A DNA stretch of 56,702 bases from Odoribacter sp. (GTDB taxonomy: Bacteria; Bacteroidota; Bacteroidia; Bacteroidales; Muribaculaceae): NCBI GenBank assembly GCA_023663145.1, contig JAMPHZ010000018.1, forward strand, positions 1 to 56,702, read 5' to 3'. Each line of letters opens with the position of its first letter. Within the stretch, counting starts at the first letter, position 1. Position numbers and translations under genes: made by a program. The notes beneath the pieces were generated by a model. That model ran no database searches and was not told where the DNA came from. It worked only from the letters and a program-made list of their open reading frames with translations. Shown piece after piece: positions 10,201 to 17,873 of this stretch.

Positions 10201-10395
10201 ATCAGCGCCCATAATCCTGTCAAGGGCCTTCGTGCTTCGTTCACCGCACGTAACCTCTTCCTGCTGACCAAGTACAGCGGCTGTGACCCACAGGTAATGC
10301 CCGGTGCCGTAAACGGTACAGGTGCGATGGGTATTGACTCATACAGTGTTCCCGCGCTCCGCAGCTTCAACTTCAACGTTAATGTAACCTTCTAA
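7300..10395 (+). CDS. SusC/RagA family TonB-dependent outer-membrane transporter
   Basis: 1031 aa. A signal peptide (to about residue 19, GQA) precedes a carboxypeptidase-regulatory-like beta domain at ~22-100 (GEPVIGASIVVKGQKGG, then DFDGKYSI). A TonB-box-like stretch (LDELVVTAMG) follows, then the plug domain (LQGKVAGVQVSMAGGSP, FVIDGMPVRGG, VLKGAAASALYGQEGANG) and a 22-strand beta-barrel ending in FNFNVNVTF with the terminal aromatic. SusC proteins import oligomers across the outer membrane, energised by TonB-ExbBD, with SusD as a lid. The gene starts an operon with a SusD gene and two lipoprotein genes. The substrate cannot be read from SusC itself; the neighbours point to a peptidoglycan-type glycan (inference). 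No anti-sigma extension is seen. Confidence 0.95.
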   Translation: MKKQLFLLLFSLFAIVGQARIVTGTVTQAEDGEPVIGASIVVKGQKGGQITDFDGKYSIDVPNDNAVLVFSSIGLKNVEVPVGSKSVIDVVMEGNSELLDELVVTAMGQSQSKSKLNFSVQELKSDDVVAGQSSNFVNTLQGKVAGVQVSMAGGSPNSASQIVVRAISSINSAQSNEPLFVIDGMPVRGGASSIGDINPSDIETMSVLKGAAASALYGQEGANGVILITTKSGKDGKVTVTVNGGWEFSNVAHMPELQKEFIAGSNGFWVANSNGGWGPRINPEEGDKYYDNVGNFLGTGFMQKYDISVSGGNELFSAYASANYMDNQGVVPNDYKKRLGFFVKGEFNPSNTVKIMMSTNYIDNDARAFGNSMSSVYGWAINRDMSDYVLPNGLPNWSCRYDDWSLLTDAQRLSAGLSPYYSRYMDGSKTESQRVIVNSMISWEPVKNLTFTGKFAFDKSWSTYQSHTIPRYAQDEFVFDDLGVTPDGTGSKADWYGRMGTFNFDTSRGQRITAQFLANYALDINEDWGLNFFLGGEYTESKSISGSFGGQHFVLEGDFYSFNNLDPDLFSLKDNTFYRSSNNKYGYFGEIRMDYKGVVQLSVTGRLDGSSTLRQTDKPTYFYPSFTGGVIFTELFKINSPVFNYGKIRGNYAKVGKDCPANQFSNNYKQWVTIPDPGFAVDPGMSRAITLEPEMTSTWEIGADLRFFNNKTRLDIAYYNTLVDNQIVIVRVSPTSGTILQTRNEGSIENQGIEATLNQTILSTRDFEWTAILNFSMNRGKVKSLPDDMKYIAGGESQYSDLYTTCYLGESTTGLVGSDYLRNEQNQILVDENGYPRISPEKYIYLGNREPDCLIGLGSTFTWKDLSLSFLLDGRVGGKVANVTGRSLMSNGMSNYIAKYRNHKVVFNGVVEQPDGSYVTNTTPVILDSQTFNNYIYNVGSNFVEDGSYLRLSYVTLNYDFSNLMRKISAHNPVKGLRASFTARNLFLLTKYSGCDPQVMPGAVNGTGAMGIDSYSVPALRSFNFNVNVTF

Positions 10396-10422
10396 TCAGT
10401 TAAAACCGTGAATATTCTTAAA

Positions 10423-12285
10423 ATGAACAAGATAAAAGGTATAGGCCTGGCAATACTCACAGGTCTGGCGCTGTCGGGTTGCAATGACATCCTTGATGAC
10501 AATGTAAATATAGACCGCGCACACTCAAATACTGCCGATCTGGGTCTCCCCCCTGTAATCTTCTTTGCCAACCAGGTTGTATATGACCACGCTGAATATG
10601 GTATCTACCTTTCGCAGTGTCTGACAACAATGTCGAAAAGCGAACGAGGTGACCGAACCTATAAGTTCGGATGGGGTGGCTTCCTCACCATGCAGCGTCA
10701 CCCGCAGTGGCGTCGTCATTACTATGATATCGGTGTCAACGGCAACGAGCTGATCGCCAACTCACGCGCCATCAACTCTCCGAACTATGAGCTTATCGCA
10801 CGTACGATAATGCTGATGTCAACCCAGCTCACAACCGACTGCTTCGGAGACATGCCCCGTGAAGAGGCTTATCTCACCAATTCGCCTCACTATGATACCC
10901 AGGCATCGGTGTATGCATGGATGTTCCAGGAAGCAGAGGAACTGCTGAAGATGTACAACGATCCTGCAATTGTGAATTCATCGGAGAACCGTGAGATTCC
11001 TGTAAGCCGTGACCGTATCTATGCCGGCGACCTCAACAAGTGGAAAGGTCTCGTGCTCGCAGTAAAGGCACGTCTTCTTCTCCGTAACCTCCCCAACATC
11101 GACCGTTCAGCCGCAACCTGCCAGGCTATCATCGCTGCGGCCGATGAGGCTATCAACTGCTGGCGCTCAGGCGACCTGATGTACGGCGCATGGTTCGGAA
11201 ACGAGCCCCGTTACAACTTCGACGGTGGCACATATGCCCAGTCAGCTGCGTGGGGCCCCGGTGACACACGTTTCGACACCTGGCAGTCATATGCCAACAA
11301 CCTTGACCAGGCTGTTCCCTCGAAATTCTTCATGCAGGATCTTCTCGGTGTAGTAAATCCCGGCGAGGAACTCAAGCAAGGCAAGTGGGATAGCAAGCTT
11401 GGCTTCGGTGCCGACCCTCGTCTCGAACTTCTGTTCCAGGCACAGGAAGGCCCCATCTCGGCATCGAACGATTCCAAGATGACCATGCTCCGCTATCTTG
11501 AGAACAACATCGGCGCAGCCCAGGCTTTCAAGCAGACTCACTATCCCGTGCTTTACTGCGGTGCGTATGCAGCTGCCGGCGATGCTTACAATGTCCTTTT
11601 CACAATGGAAGAGCTTTACTTCATCAAAGCTGAGGCATATTATTGGATGGGTGACAAGGTAACAGCCTGCCACCTTGCCAAAGAAGCTACCCAGTGGAAC
11701 ATCCAGCGTCATCTCGACCGCTTCCTGGCTGATAACAATGGCATGTATCCCTACACCAACGGTAAGGCCAACCCTGTAGGTGCCGAATGGTTCCCCCTGC
11801 ATATCACTTCATTCCTTGACAACGTAGATGGACAGAGCCCCACAATGCGTGCTGTACGTACCACCAAGTGTGAAGAAAACGGTCAGAAACACTGGTATTT
11901 CAACGAGTCGACATTCTCGTTGAGCGACCTGATGATCCAGAAGTACATAGCAATGTACATGCAGCCCGAACAGTGGACGGACATGCGCCGCTATCACTTC
12001 TCGAACAACCGTAACAATTACGGTGTAGGTGATGCCAAGGAGATCGTTTATCCGACACTGCGTCGCCCCTATAACCTGTACGCACCTTACTTCGTAGACG
12101 GCCGCAGCAATGAGCAGCAGGAGAATACCTGGATCCAGCGTATCAACTATGACCCTGAAACAGAGGAAAAATACAACGCAAAGGAACTTGAGCGCCTCGG
12201 TGCTGCCATGAACCATGAATGGCTCCTCAAGCCCATGAACTGGGCACTCGACTACGGTGTGCGCACATCGCTCACTGCTGAGTAA
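10423..12285 (+). CDS. SusD/RagB family nutrient-binding lipoprotein
   Basis: About 620 aa. Lipoprotein signal with lipobox LALSGC, then a mature start CNDILDDNVNID. It has the SusD body: N-terminal helical TPR-like region (YELIARTIMLMSTQLTTDCFGDMP), central loop-rich part and conserved C-terminal part (MEELYFIKAEAYYWMGD). It forms the lid on SusC and binds the incoming oligomer at the surface. An in-frame GTG at 10408 could also start it; the ATG at 10423 begins the usual MNK signal peptide and lies 27 nt after the susC stop. SusD members of this length are at the long end of the family. Same operon as SusC. Confidence 0.93.
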   Translation: MNKIKGIGLAILTGLALSGCNDILDDNVNIDRAHSNTADLGLPPVIFFANQVVYDHAEYGIYLSQCLTTMSKSERGDRTYKFGWGGFLTMQRHPQWRRHYYDIGVNGNELIANSRAINSPNYELIARTIMLMSTQLTTDCFGDMPREEAYLTNSPHYDTQASVYAWMFQEAEELLKMYNDPAIVNSSENREIPVSRDRIYAGDLNKWKGLVLAVKARLLLRNLPNIDRSAATCQAIIAAADEAINCWRSGDLMYGAWFGNEPRYNFDGGTYAQSAAWGPGDTRFDTWQSYANNLDQAVPSKFFMQDLLGVVNPGEELKQGKWDSKLGFGADPRLELLFQAQEGPISASNDSKMTMLRYLENNIGAAQAFKQTHYPVLYCGAYAAAGDAYNVLFTMEELYFIKAEAYYWMGDKVTACHLAKEATQWNIQRHLDRFLADNNGMYPYTNGKANPVGAEWFPLHITSFLDNVDGQSPTMRAVRTTKCEENGQKHWYFNESTFSLSDLMIQKYIAMYMQPEQWTDMRRYHFSNNRNNYGVGDAKEIVYPTLRRPYNLYAPYFVDGRSNEQQENTWIQRINYDPETEEKYNAKELERLGAAMNHEWLLKPMNWALDYGVRTSLTAE

Positions 12286-12325
12286 ATCATTATTTCTCAC
12301 TTAATCCAATAAACAAGAAGACAAT

Positions 12326-13390
12326 ATGAAACTTCAATATAAGTTAGGTCTCATTGCTATGGGCGGTATAATGATGTCGTCGTGCGCCCGTCACGATATC
12401 ATCAATGATGTCGCACCGGTAGGACAGGAAGTTCCCGCCGCATACTGGACACTCAACTCTACTGTTGTGAAAGCCGGAGAAGACTTTACATTCAACGGCA
12501 AATACTCAGTAGGCCCGGGCTATACAGCTGACCATAGCGAAGTATGGTACCAGATCGTGCGCACCGAAGAAGCTTCAGTGACCTCGAAGCTTGGTGGCAC
12601 CTCACTTGGTTACAACCACAAATCCACCATCACCGATACCATCCGTACTTATCAGTCGATGGCCTCATTCCCGCACAGTGCCGCTGTGTGGGACGGACAT
12701 GAGTTTATCCTCGACGGTTCTGTGTCAGTGTCACGTACACTTGCTCCTGTAAAGTGGGCTGACATCACAACATGGGATCAGGAGAATTTCGATCTTTACT
12801 ATCCAGAAGGTTTTGCCGAAGGCTTCCTGAGCACTGTGCTCGGTTACCTTACTGACGAGGAAACTTCGCAGAATTATTACAATGCCCTCCGCTCGGTTTA
12901 TATCTCATATGATTTCACCAATGAGCAATTTGTAGCCAACGGTTTCCCCGAGGTAGATCTTGAGCAGCCTGAAGCCGACAAGAGCGACCGCTGGTTCTCA
13001 ACCACTGTAGCTTCTGATGACGCTATCGTAGGTTACTACTACTACACTGTTGAGGGAGACAAGAACATAGTTCATGAGATCTCAATCGAGGAGAACGAGA
13101 CATTCACCGCAGAGCCGACCTATCCTGTGTATAAATCGGCTGACTGGGTGTTCTGCCGCTATGATGACAACGCAGGTGCGATCATCTCAAGCGTACGCTC
13201 GGAATGGCTGCCCCGTTTCCGCGCACTTCTCGAGACTATACCTTTCGAAGACTGGATTTATGACACAGCCAATGCCTGCTATAAGGTAGACTTCGCCCGT
13301 AGCTTCACGCTCAACACCCAGTTCCGCGTGTATGACACCGAGGGCAACGAAGGCCGTGCATATGATGTCATTTCTATCAATGTTAACTAA
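12326..13390 (+). CDS. Surface lipoprotein of the Sus operon (SusE position)
   Basis: 354 aa with lipoprotein signal MMSSCARHD. I do not recognise a named domain. The mature part is beta-rich and aromatic-rich, with an N-terminal Ig-like section (AAYWTLNSTVVKAGEDFTF) resembling PKD/Ig-type modules of surface glycan-binding proteins. It sits directly behind SusD, where SusE-like glycan-binding lipoproteins are encoded, 40 nt after the susD stop. No catalytic motif is seen. Probable role: surface capture of the substrate for the SusCD pair (inference from position). Confidence 0.8.
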   Translation: MKLQYKLGLIAMGGIMMSSCARHDIINDVAPVGQEVPAAYWTLNSTVVKAGEDFTFNGKYSVGPGYTADHSEVWYQIVRTEEASVTSKLGGTSLGYNHKSTITDTIRTYQSMASFPHSAAVWDGHEFILDGSVSVSRTLAPVKWADITTWDQENFDLYYPEGFAEGFLSTVLGYLTDEETSQNYYNALRSVYISYDFTNEQFVANGFPEVDLEQPEADKSDRWFSTTVASDDAIVGYYYYTVEGDKNIVHEISIEENETFTAEPTYPVYKSADWVFCRYDDNAGAIISSVRSEWLPRFRALLETIPFEDWIYDTANACYKVDFARSFTLNTQFRVYDTEGNEGRAYDVISINVN

Positions 13391-13413
13391 CCAGCCAACT
13401 ATCCTTGAAAGTC

Positions 13414-15162
13414 ATGAAAATATTCAATAAGATAGCAGTGGCCGCCCTGGCCATGTCGACCCTTGCCGCCTGCAACGAGGATTATGTAGATCCCGTGCAC
13501 TACGATGGCGCCGACGTTGACTTCACCTACAATGTAGACGGAGACACATATCTGCTCGACTACTATGTAGTGTCGACCATACAGTTCAATAACACTTCGG
13601 CCAAGAGCGGCTCGTTCGTGTGGGACTTCGGCGACGGTACTACCTCAACCGAGGTATCACCTACACACAAATATGAGACCTCAGGCAAGTATGAGGTAAC
13701 CCTTACACTTGAGGGTGTAGGTTCCCGCACCTATCCTCTGCTGATCAACGACATCGCTCCAGTGCTGAGCGTGGCTGAGCAGAGTGATGACATCATCGAG
13801 TTCAACAAGACTACGATGACCTTCAACATCGAGCTTCCTAACCCCGAAAATCTGCCTGTGCGTTATGTGTGGACTTTCCCCGAAGGCACAACCTATGCAG
13901 ACGGCACCGCAGCCACCGAGTTCATCGGTTACAGTGATGAGAACGGTAATGTGGAATATCCTGATCCCGTGAAGTTCAGCAACATCGGATCGCAGCGCGT
14001 GTCAATCGTTACAACATTTGACACCCGCGACGGTGGCGAGAACCGTCGTCTTGCCGATACATATCTCAATGTACAGGTAGGTACTGATGTTCCCGCAGCT
14101 ACACTTTACTACGCCCAGCGCGGCGGTAACATCAAGGCTATCAAACTCCTTGACAATGTACCTGCCGGTACTAAGGTGATGCCTTATGACCTGGGTGTGC
14201 CCACCGGTTCGACAGTGTTCAACCTCCTTTGCAACAGCACTATCACCGCAGGTTCAGAGGAAGATGGTACAGAAGACCAGCAGACCGACTGGATCTATAT
14301 CCTTGATGCCGGTAAGCAGTACTATTATGTAAATGATGAGAACGGTGTGCTCGGTGACGGTACCATGACAGCCATGCGTGCCGACGGCAGCGGTGTTAAT
14401 GTAGTGATCACCAATGTAGGCGGTCCTGCATTCAATGACCCCTTCCGCGGCTATATCAACAACGGTATCATCTACTATTCTGACCGTAACACCGGTTTCA
14501 CCTCGATTGACTGCACCACCCGTGGCGCTGTTGAAGGCGTAGGTGACAGCAACCGCCGTTCGTCATATGTCATGACCAATGAGAATACACCTTTCAAAGA
14601 TCAGGGTATCTCATGGGGTGCCATCACCAATGGTATCTGGCGTGACAAGCAAGGCTGGTGGTGGGTCGGCAAGAACTACAATGGTTTTGGTATCTTCCGC
14701 TTCCGCGACAGCGATGTCTATGCTTCAGAAACAGAAGCTAAGAAACACGCTCTCCCCTCGGCAGTGATCCTGTCGGGCGAGAAGACCTCGACCTTCGCTC
14801 TTGACGAAGCCCGCGGCAAACTCTATGTTTACCACACTCTGCCTAACCAGGCATTCCTTGAATTCGACATCCCCGATTATCAGACCGCACTCACTATGAG
14901 CAATGCCAACTATACATTCTCAATGGATTGCGCACCTGAAAATACCACCGGTGATGAAGGTCTTTATGTGACTCAGCTCGCTGTAGATCCAGAAACAGGC
15001 AAGGTATACTTCTGCTACCGTCCCGAGACCGGCGACGACTGCGGCATACAGGCCGGTATCGCTGTCTACGATCCTGACACCAAGAAGATAAGCAACTATG
15101 GCTCAACCAATGACCTGGCCACCGGTTGCGTTATCAATACTCACAAGACCAAGCTCTTCTAA
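13414..15162 (+). CDS. PKD-domain surface lipoprotein of the Sus operon
   Basis: About 582 aa. Lipobox LAACNED. A PKD domain lies at ~40-115 with the hallmark WDFGDGTTSTEVSPTHKY. A second Ig-like module follows, then a C-terminal region of ~360 residues rich in repeated beta strands and Trp (GWWWVGKNYNGFGIFRFRD), which reads like a beta-propeller. PKD domains are typical spacers in glycan-binding and polysaccharide-degrading surface proteins. It occupies the SusF position. ATG at 13414 is preferred to an in-frame TTG at 13405. A terminator hairpin lies 30 nt downstream. Ligand unknown. Confidence 0.82.
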   Translation: MKIFNKIAVAALAMSTLAACNEDYVDPVHYDGADVDFTYNVDGDTYLLDYYVVSTIQFNNTSAKSGSFVWDFGDGTTSTEVSPTHKYETSGKYEVTLTLEGVGSRTYPLLINDIAPVLSVAEQSDDIIEFNKTTMTFNIELPNPENLPVRYVWTFPEGTTYADGTAATEFIGYSDENGNVEYPDPVKFSNIGSQRVSIVTTFDTRDGGENRRLADTYLNVQVGTDVPAATLYYAQRGGNIKAIKLLDNVPAGTKVMPYDLGVPTGSTVFNLLCNSTITAGSEEDGTEDQQTDWIYILDAGKQYYYVNDENGVLGDGTMTAMRADGSGVNVVITNVGGPAFNDPFRGYINNGIIYYSDRNTGFTSIDCTTRGAVEGVGDSNRRSSYVMTNENTPFKDQGISWGAITNGIWRDKQGWWWVGKNYNGFGIFRFRDSDVYASETEAKKHALPSAVILSGEKTSTFALDEARGKLYVYHTLPNQAFLEFDIPDYQTALTMSNANYTFSMDCAPENTTGDEGLYVTQLAVDPETGKVYFCYRPETGDDCGIQAGIAVYDPDTKKISNYGSTNDLATGCVINTHKTKLF

Positions 15163-15191
15163 TCACAGACAAGAGAAAACCCTGATAACTG

Positions 15192-15242
15192 AAAAAGGTG
15201 ACCTACGGACCTGTTGCCGCAGGTTACCTTTTTCATTTTTTC
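15192..15242 (+). terminator. Terminator between the Sus genes and the GHL10 genes
   Basis: AAAAAGGTGACCT (15192-15204) pairs imperfectly with AGGTTACCTTTTT (15221-15233), with an internal acct/aggt pairing, and is followed by CATTTTTT. It is likely a partial terminator that sets lower expression of the enzymes relative to the transporter. Confidence 0.75.
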
Positions 15243-15262
15243 CTTTCATAAACCGATTATCA

Positions 15263-17857
15263 ATGAAAAAACTATTTGGAGCGGTAATGGCCGCCGCGAT
15301 TGCGAGTGCGGCATTGCTCCCGGCCACCGCTGAAGCGGCGGACTTCCGCGAGCAGCGCTCAGTGTGGATGACCGCCTATCTTGGCGATTGGCCTACATCA
15401 GCTATTACTACATACAATGCATCAATTCACCAGCGGAATCTGCGCACGATGCTTGATAAACTAAAATCATCCGGTATAAATCTTATAGGATATCATGTGC
15501 GCTCACATTGTGATGCCTATTATGATTCAAAATACGAACCGTGGTCAAAGCATGTGAGCGGCAAGCGCGGCGTGGCACCTGCTTTCGATCCTTTGGCCTT
15601 CATAATCGAAGAGGCACACGAGCGCGGAATTGAAGTGTATGCGTGGATCAATCCATACCGCTATTGCGGAGTCTATACCAATGGTGAGAGCGAACTTGAC
15701 TATGAGCTTACCCATCCAGAATGGCTTATAGTCCAAGCAGGCAAAGAGTCAATATTAAATCCCGCTCTTGAGGAAGTGCAGCAACGCATATGTGATGTAA
15801 TTGACGACATCATAGATAAGTATGATATTGACGGTGTTGTATTTGACGACTATTTCTACACCAGTCCCACTCCAAACGAACTTGACGCCGATCTTTACAA
15901 TGCAGCCAAAGCTGCTGATCCTTCGGTTGGCACTCAGATACAGTGGCGCGTTCAGAATGTGAATAATATGATCAAGCGTGTGTCGGCGTTGATAAAGGAA
16001 CGGCGTGATTACCTGCCTTTCGGTATATCACCGGCAGGTATTGCTTCGCCTCCTCATGTTACAAGTGAGTATGGGCTTCAGCCCATAAGCGGTGAGTGGC
16101 AATATAATTCTATCGCATCTGATCCGTTGAGCTGGTACAAGAATCATTATATTGACTTCATGGCTCCGCAAATCTATTGGCCTACCCGATGGGATGAAGT
16201 GCAGACCTGGTGGAATATCGCGTCACGAAAATTTGGCCGTCATCTTTACTCAGCGATTGACATAAGCGAGGCCACCAAATATGGATCGGAATTCTCCCGT
16301 GAGGTGGAATTCTCCCGTGATCTGCTATCGGAAAATGAAAATGGTGTAAGCTTCTTCCGCTCAGATACATATCTTAACACAGTCTTCCGCTATGAAGGCA
16401 AAGGTGTGGATTTCTACAAATTTATGGGTGAGCACTGCTTTGCCACACCCGCGCTGATGCCTGTTCGCCCCTGGAACAATGTTTATTCACCGGCCTATAT
16501 CACCGGTCTCAAGCGCGAAGGCGACCAGCTGACGTGGGATGCTGTCGAAGGCATGCGCTACACTGTGTATGCTTTCAAGGCCGGGGAGGAGCAACGCCCC
16601 TATAATACCAATCTGCTGCAGGTGCGCTATACCAACAGCTATACCATTCCTGCTGATCTGGCTGACTGCACTTTCGGTGTGGCGGTATATGACCGTTACG
16701 GCAATGAGTATTCAATGAGCACCGAGGGCGCTTCATTCGGAGAGGCTGTGACACCGGTTCTCACATATCCCGCCGACGGAGCCAAGGCAGCCCCGCTCTT
16801 TGACCTTTCATGGCAGGATACCGGAGCCGAGAACATCGTGGAAGTTGCCACGGATCCCGAGTTCAAAGAGATGGTAGCGTTAAAAACGACCTCAGCCTCA
16901 TCGCTCAGCTCATATTCAATAGGTGACCTTGAAGAGGGCAAGACCTATTACTGGCGAGTGCGCACCCATGCTGTCAACGCGCCTGCCGGGGTATCAGAAG
17001 TACGTTCTTTCGAGGCATCGTCAATGTCAATTACCGGTCCCGAAGGTCGTGAATCATCGTTGCAGCCCGAAATTACATGGACTCCTGCGTATGATGGCTC
17101 GGAATACTTCGTTGAAGTGGCCCGCGACGCTGCGTTCAAGACCATTGATTATACCGGTACGACAACAGATACCCGTATTACCGTAGACCCGGGTATCTTC
17201 TTTTACGGATACCGTTATTATTGCCGTGTGACTGCCACCCGCGACGGTCATTCGGTAACCACTCCGGTGTATAACTTCTGGACTGCCGACGGCGTTCCCG
17301 CCGCTCCCAAATTTGTGTTCCCCGCCACCGATGGCGCGACACTTCATGCCAACGAATTTATCACCGTAGAGCGCCCTGATGGAGCCAGCTCAATGATGGT
17401 ACAGGTATGTGCCTCGGCTGATTTCTCAACAGCTACTTACCGTTGCACTCTGCGCCCCGGCGAGACACAGACTACAAAGGGCAGTTCAATACGTCTGGCC
17501 ACCAAGAAGCTTCAGGAGGGACAGACATATTATGCCCGTGCCTATAGCCGTTACTTCACCCAGGATAACCAGACAGCTGAACAGGACGGCGAGCCGGTAT
17601 ACATTACTTTTGTGTACTCGTCTACCGATGGCGTGAGCGATGTTATAGCCGATGGCTCAGAAGTGTCAATATCTAACGAAGGCATACTGACAATGCCAGT
17701 CACCGGCAACAACGTGGCAGTATATGCTCCCGACGGCTCGTGTGTGTTCAGCGAATCCCGTGCTGCCACGAGTGTTGATCTGAGCGAACTGCCCTCCGCC
17801 CTTTACATAATAAAGGTTGAAGGCCCGTCGCCGGCAACCCTCAAGTGGATCAAATAA
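15263..17857 (+). CDS. Secreted GHL10-type glycoside hydrolase (DigH-like) with FN3-like repeats, copy 1
   Basis: 864 aa. Signal peptide to about residue 26 (TAEAA). Residues ~27-380 match the glycosyl-hydrolase-like 10 family (Pfam GHL10), a TIM barrel whose E. coli member DigH/YddW cuts peptidoglycan strands lacking stem peptides. Landmarks: FREQRSVWMTAYLGDWP, GIEVYAWINPYRYC, IDGVVFDDYFY (candidate acidic residues at the strand end), FGISPAGIASPP and DFMAPQIYW. Three or four FN3-like modules with YYWRVRT-type strands follow. The tail (SALYIIKVEGPSPATLKWIK) resembles a type IX sorting end. The ATG at 15263 begins the signal peptide; an upstream open stretch overlaps the previous gene and is not used. 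It is followed 16 nt later by a paralogue. Family is firm, substrate inferred. Confidence 0.87.
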   Translation: MKKLFGAVMAAAIASAALLPATAEAADFREQRSVWMTAYLGDWPTSAITTYNASIHQRNLRTMLDKLKSSGINLIGYHVRSHCDAYYDSKYEPWSKHVSGKRGVAPAFDPLAFIIEEAHERGIEVYAWINPYRYCGVYTNGESELDYELTHPEWLIVQAGKESILNPALEEVQQRICDVIDDIIDKYDIDGVVFDDYFYTSPTPNELDADLYNAAKAADPSVGTQIQWRVQNVNNMIKRVSALIKERRDYLPFGISPAGIASPPHVTSEYGLQPISGEWQYNSIASDPLSWYKNHYIDFMAPQIYWPTRWDEVQTWWNIASRKFGRHLYSAIDISEATKYGSEFSREVEFSRDLLSENENGVSFFRSDTYLNTVFRYEGKGVDFYKFMGEHCFATPALMPVRPWNNVYSPAYITGLKREGDQLTWDAVEGMRYTVYAFKAGEEQRPYNTNLLQVRYTNSYTIPADLADCTFGVAVYDRYGNEYSMSTEGASFGEAVTPVLTYPADGAKAAPLFDLSWQDTGAENIVEVATDPEFKEMVALKTTSASSLSSYSIGDLEEGKTYYWRVRTHAVNAPAGVSEVRSFEASSMSITGPEGRESSLQPEITWTPAYDGSEYFVEVARDAAFKTIDYTGTTTDTRITVDPGIFFYGYRYYCRVTATRDGHSVTTPVYNFWTADGVPAAPKFVFPATDGATLHANEFITVERPDGASSMMVQVCASADFSTATYRCTLRPGETQTTKGSSIRLATKKLQEGQTYYARAYSRYFTQDNQTAEQDGEPVYITFVYSSTDGVSDVIADGSEVSISNEGILTMPVTGNNVAVYAPDGSCVFSESRAATSVDLSELPSALYIIKVEGPSPATLKWIK

Positions 17858-17873
17858 ATAGATCATCATCACT

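Noticed and set aside
15098..15262. Upstream extension of the first GHL10 gene
   Set aside because: Overlaps the previous gene and the terminator; the signal peptide starts at 15263.
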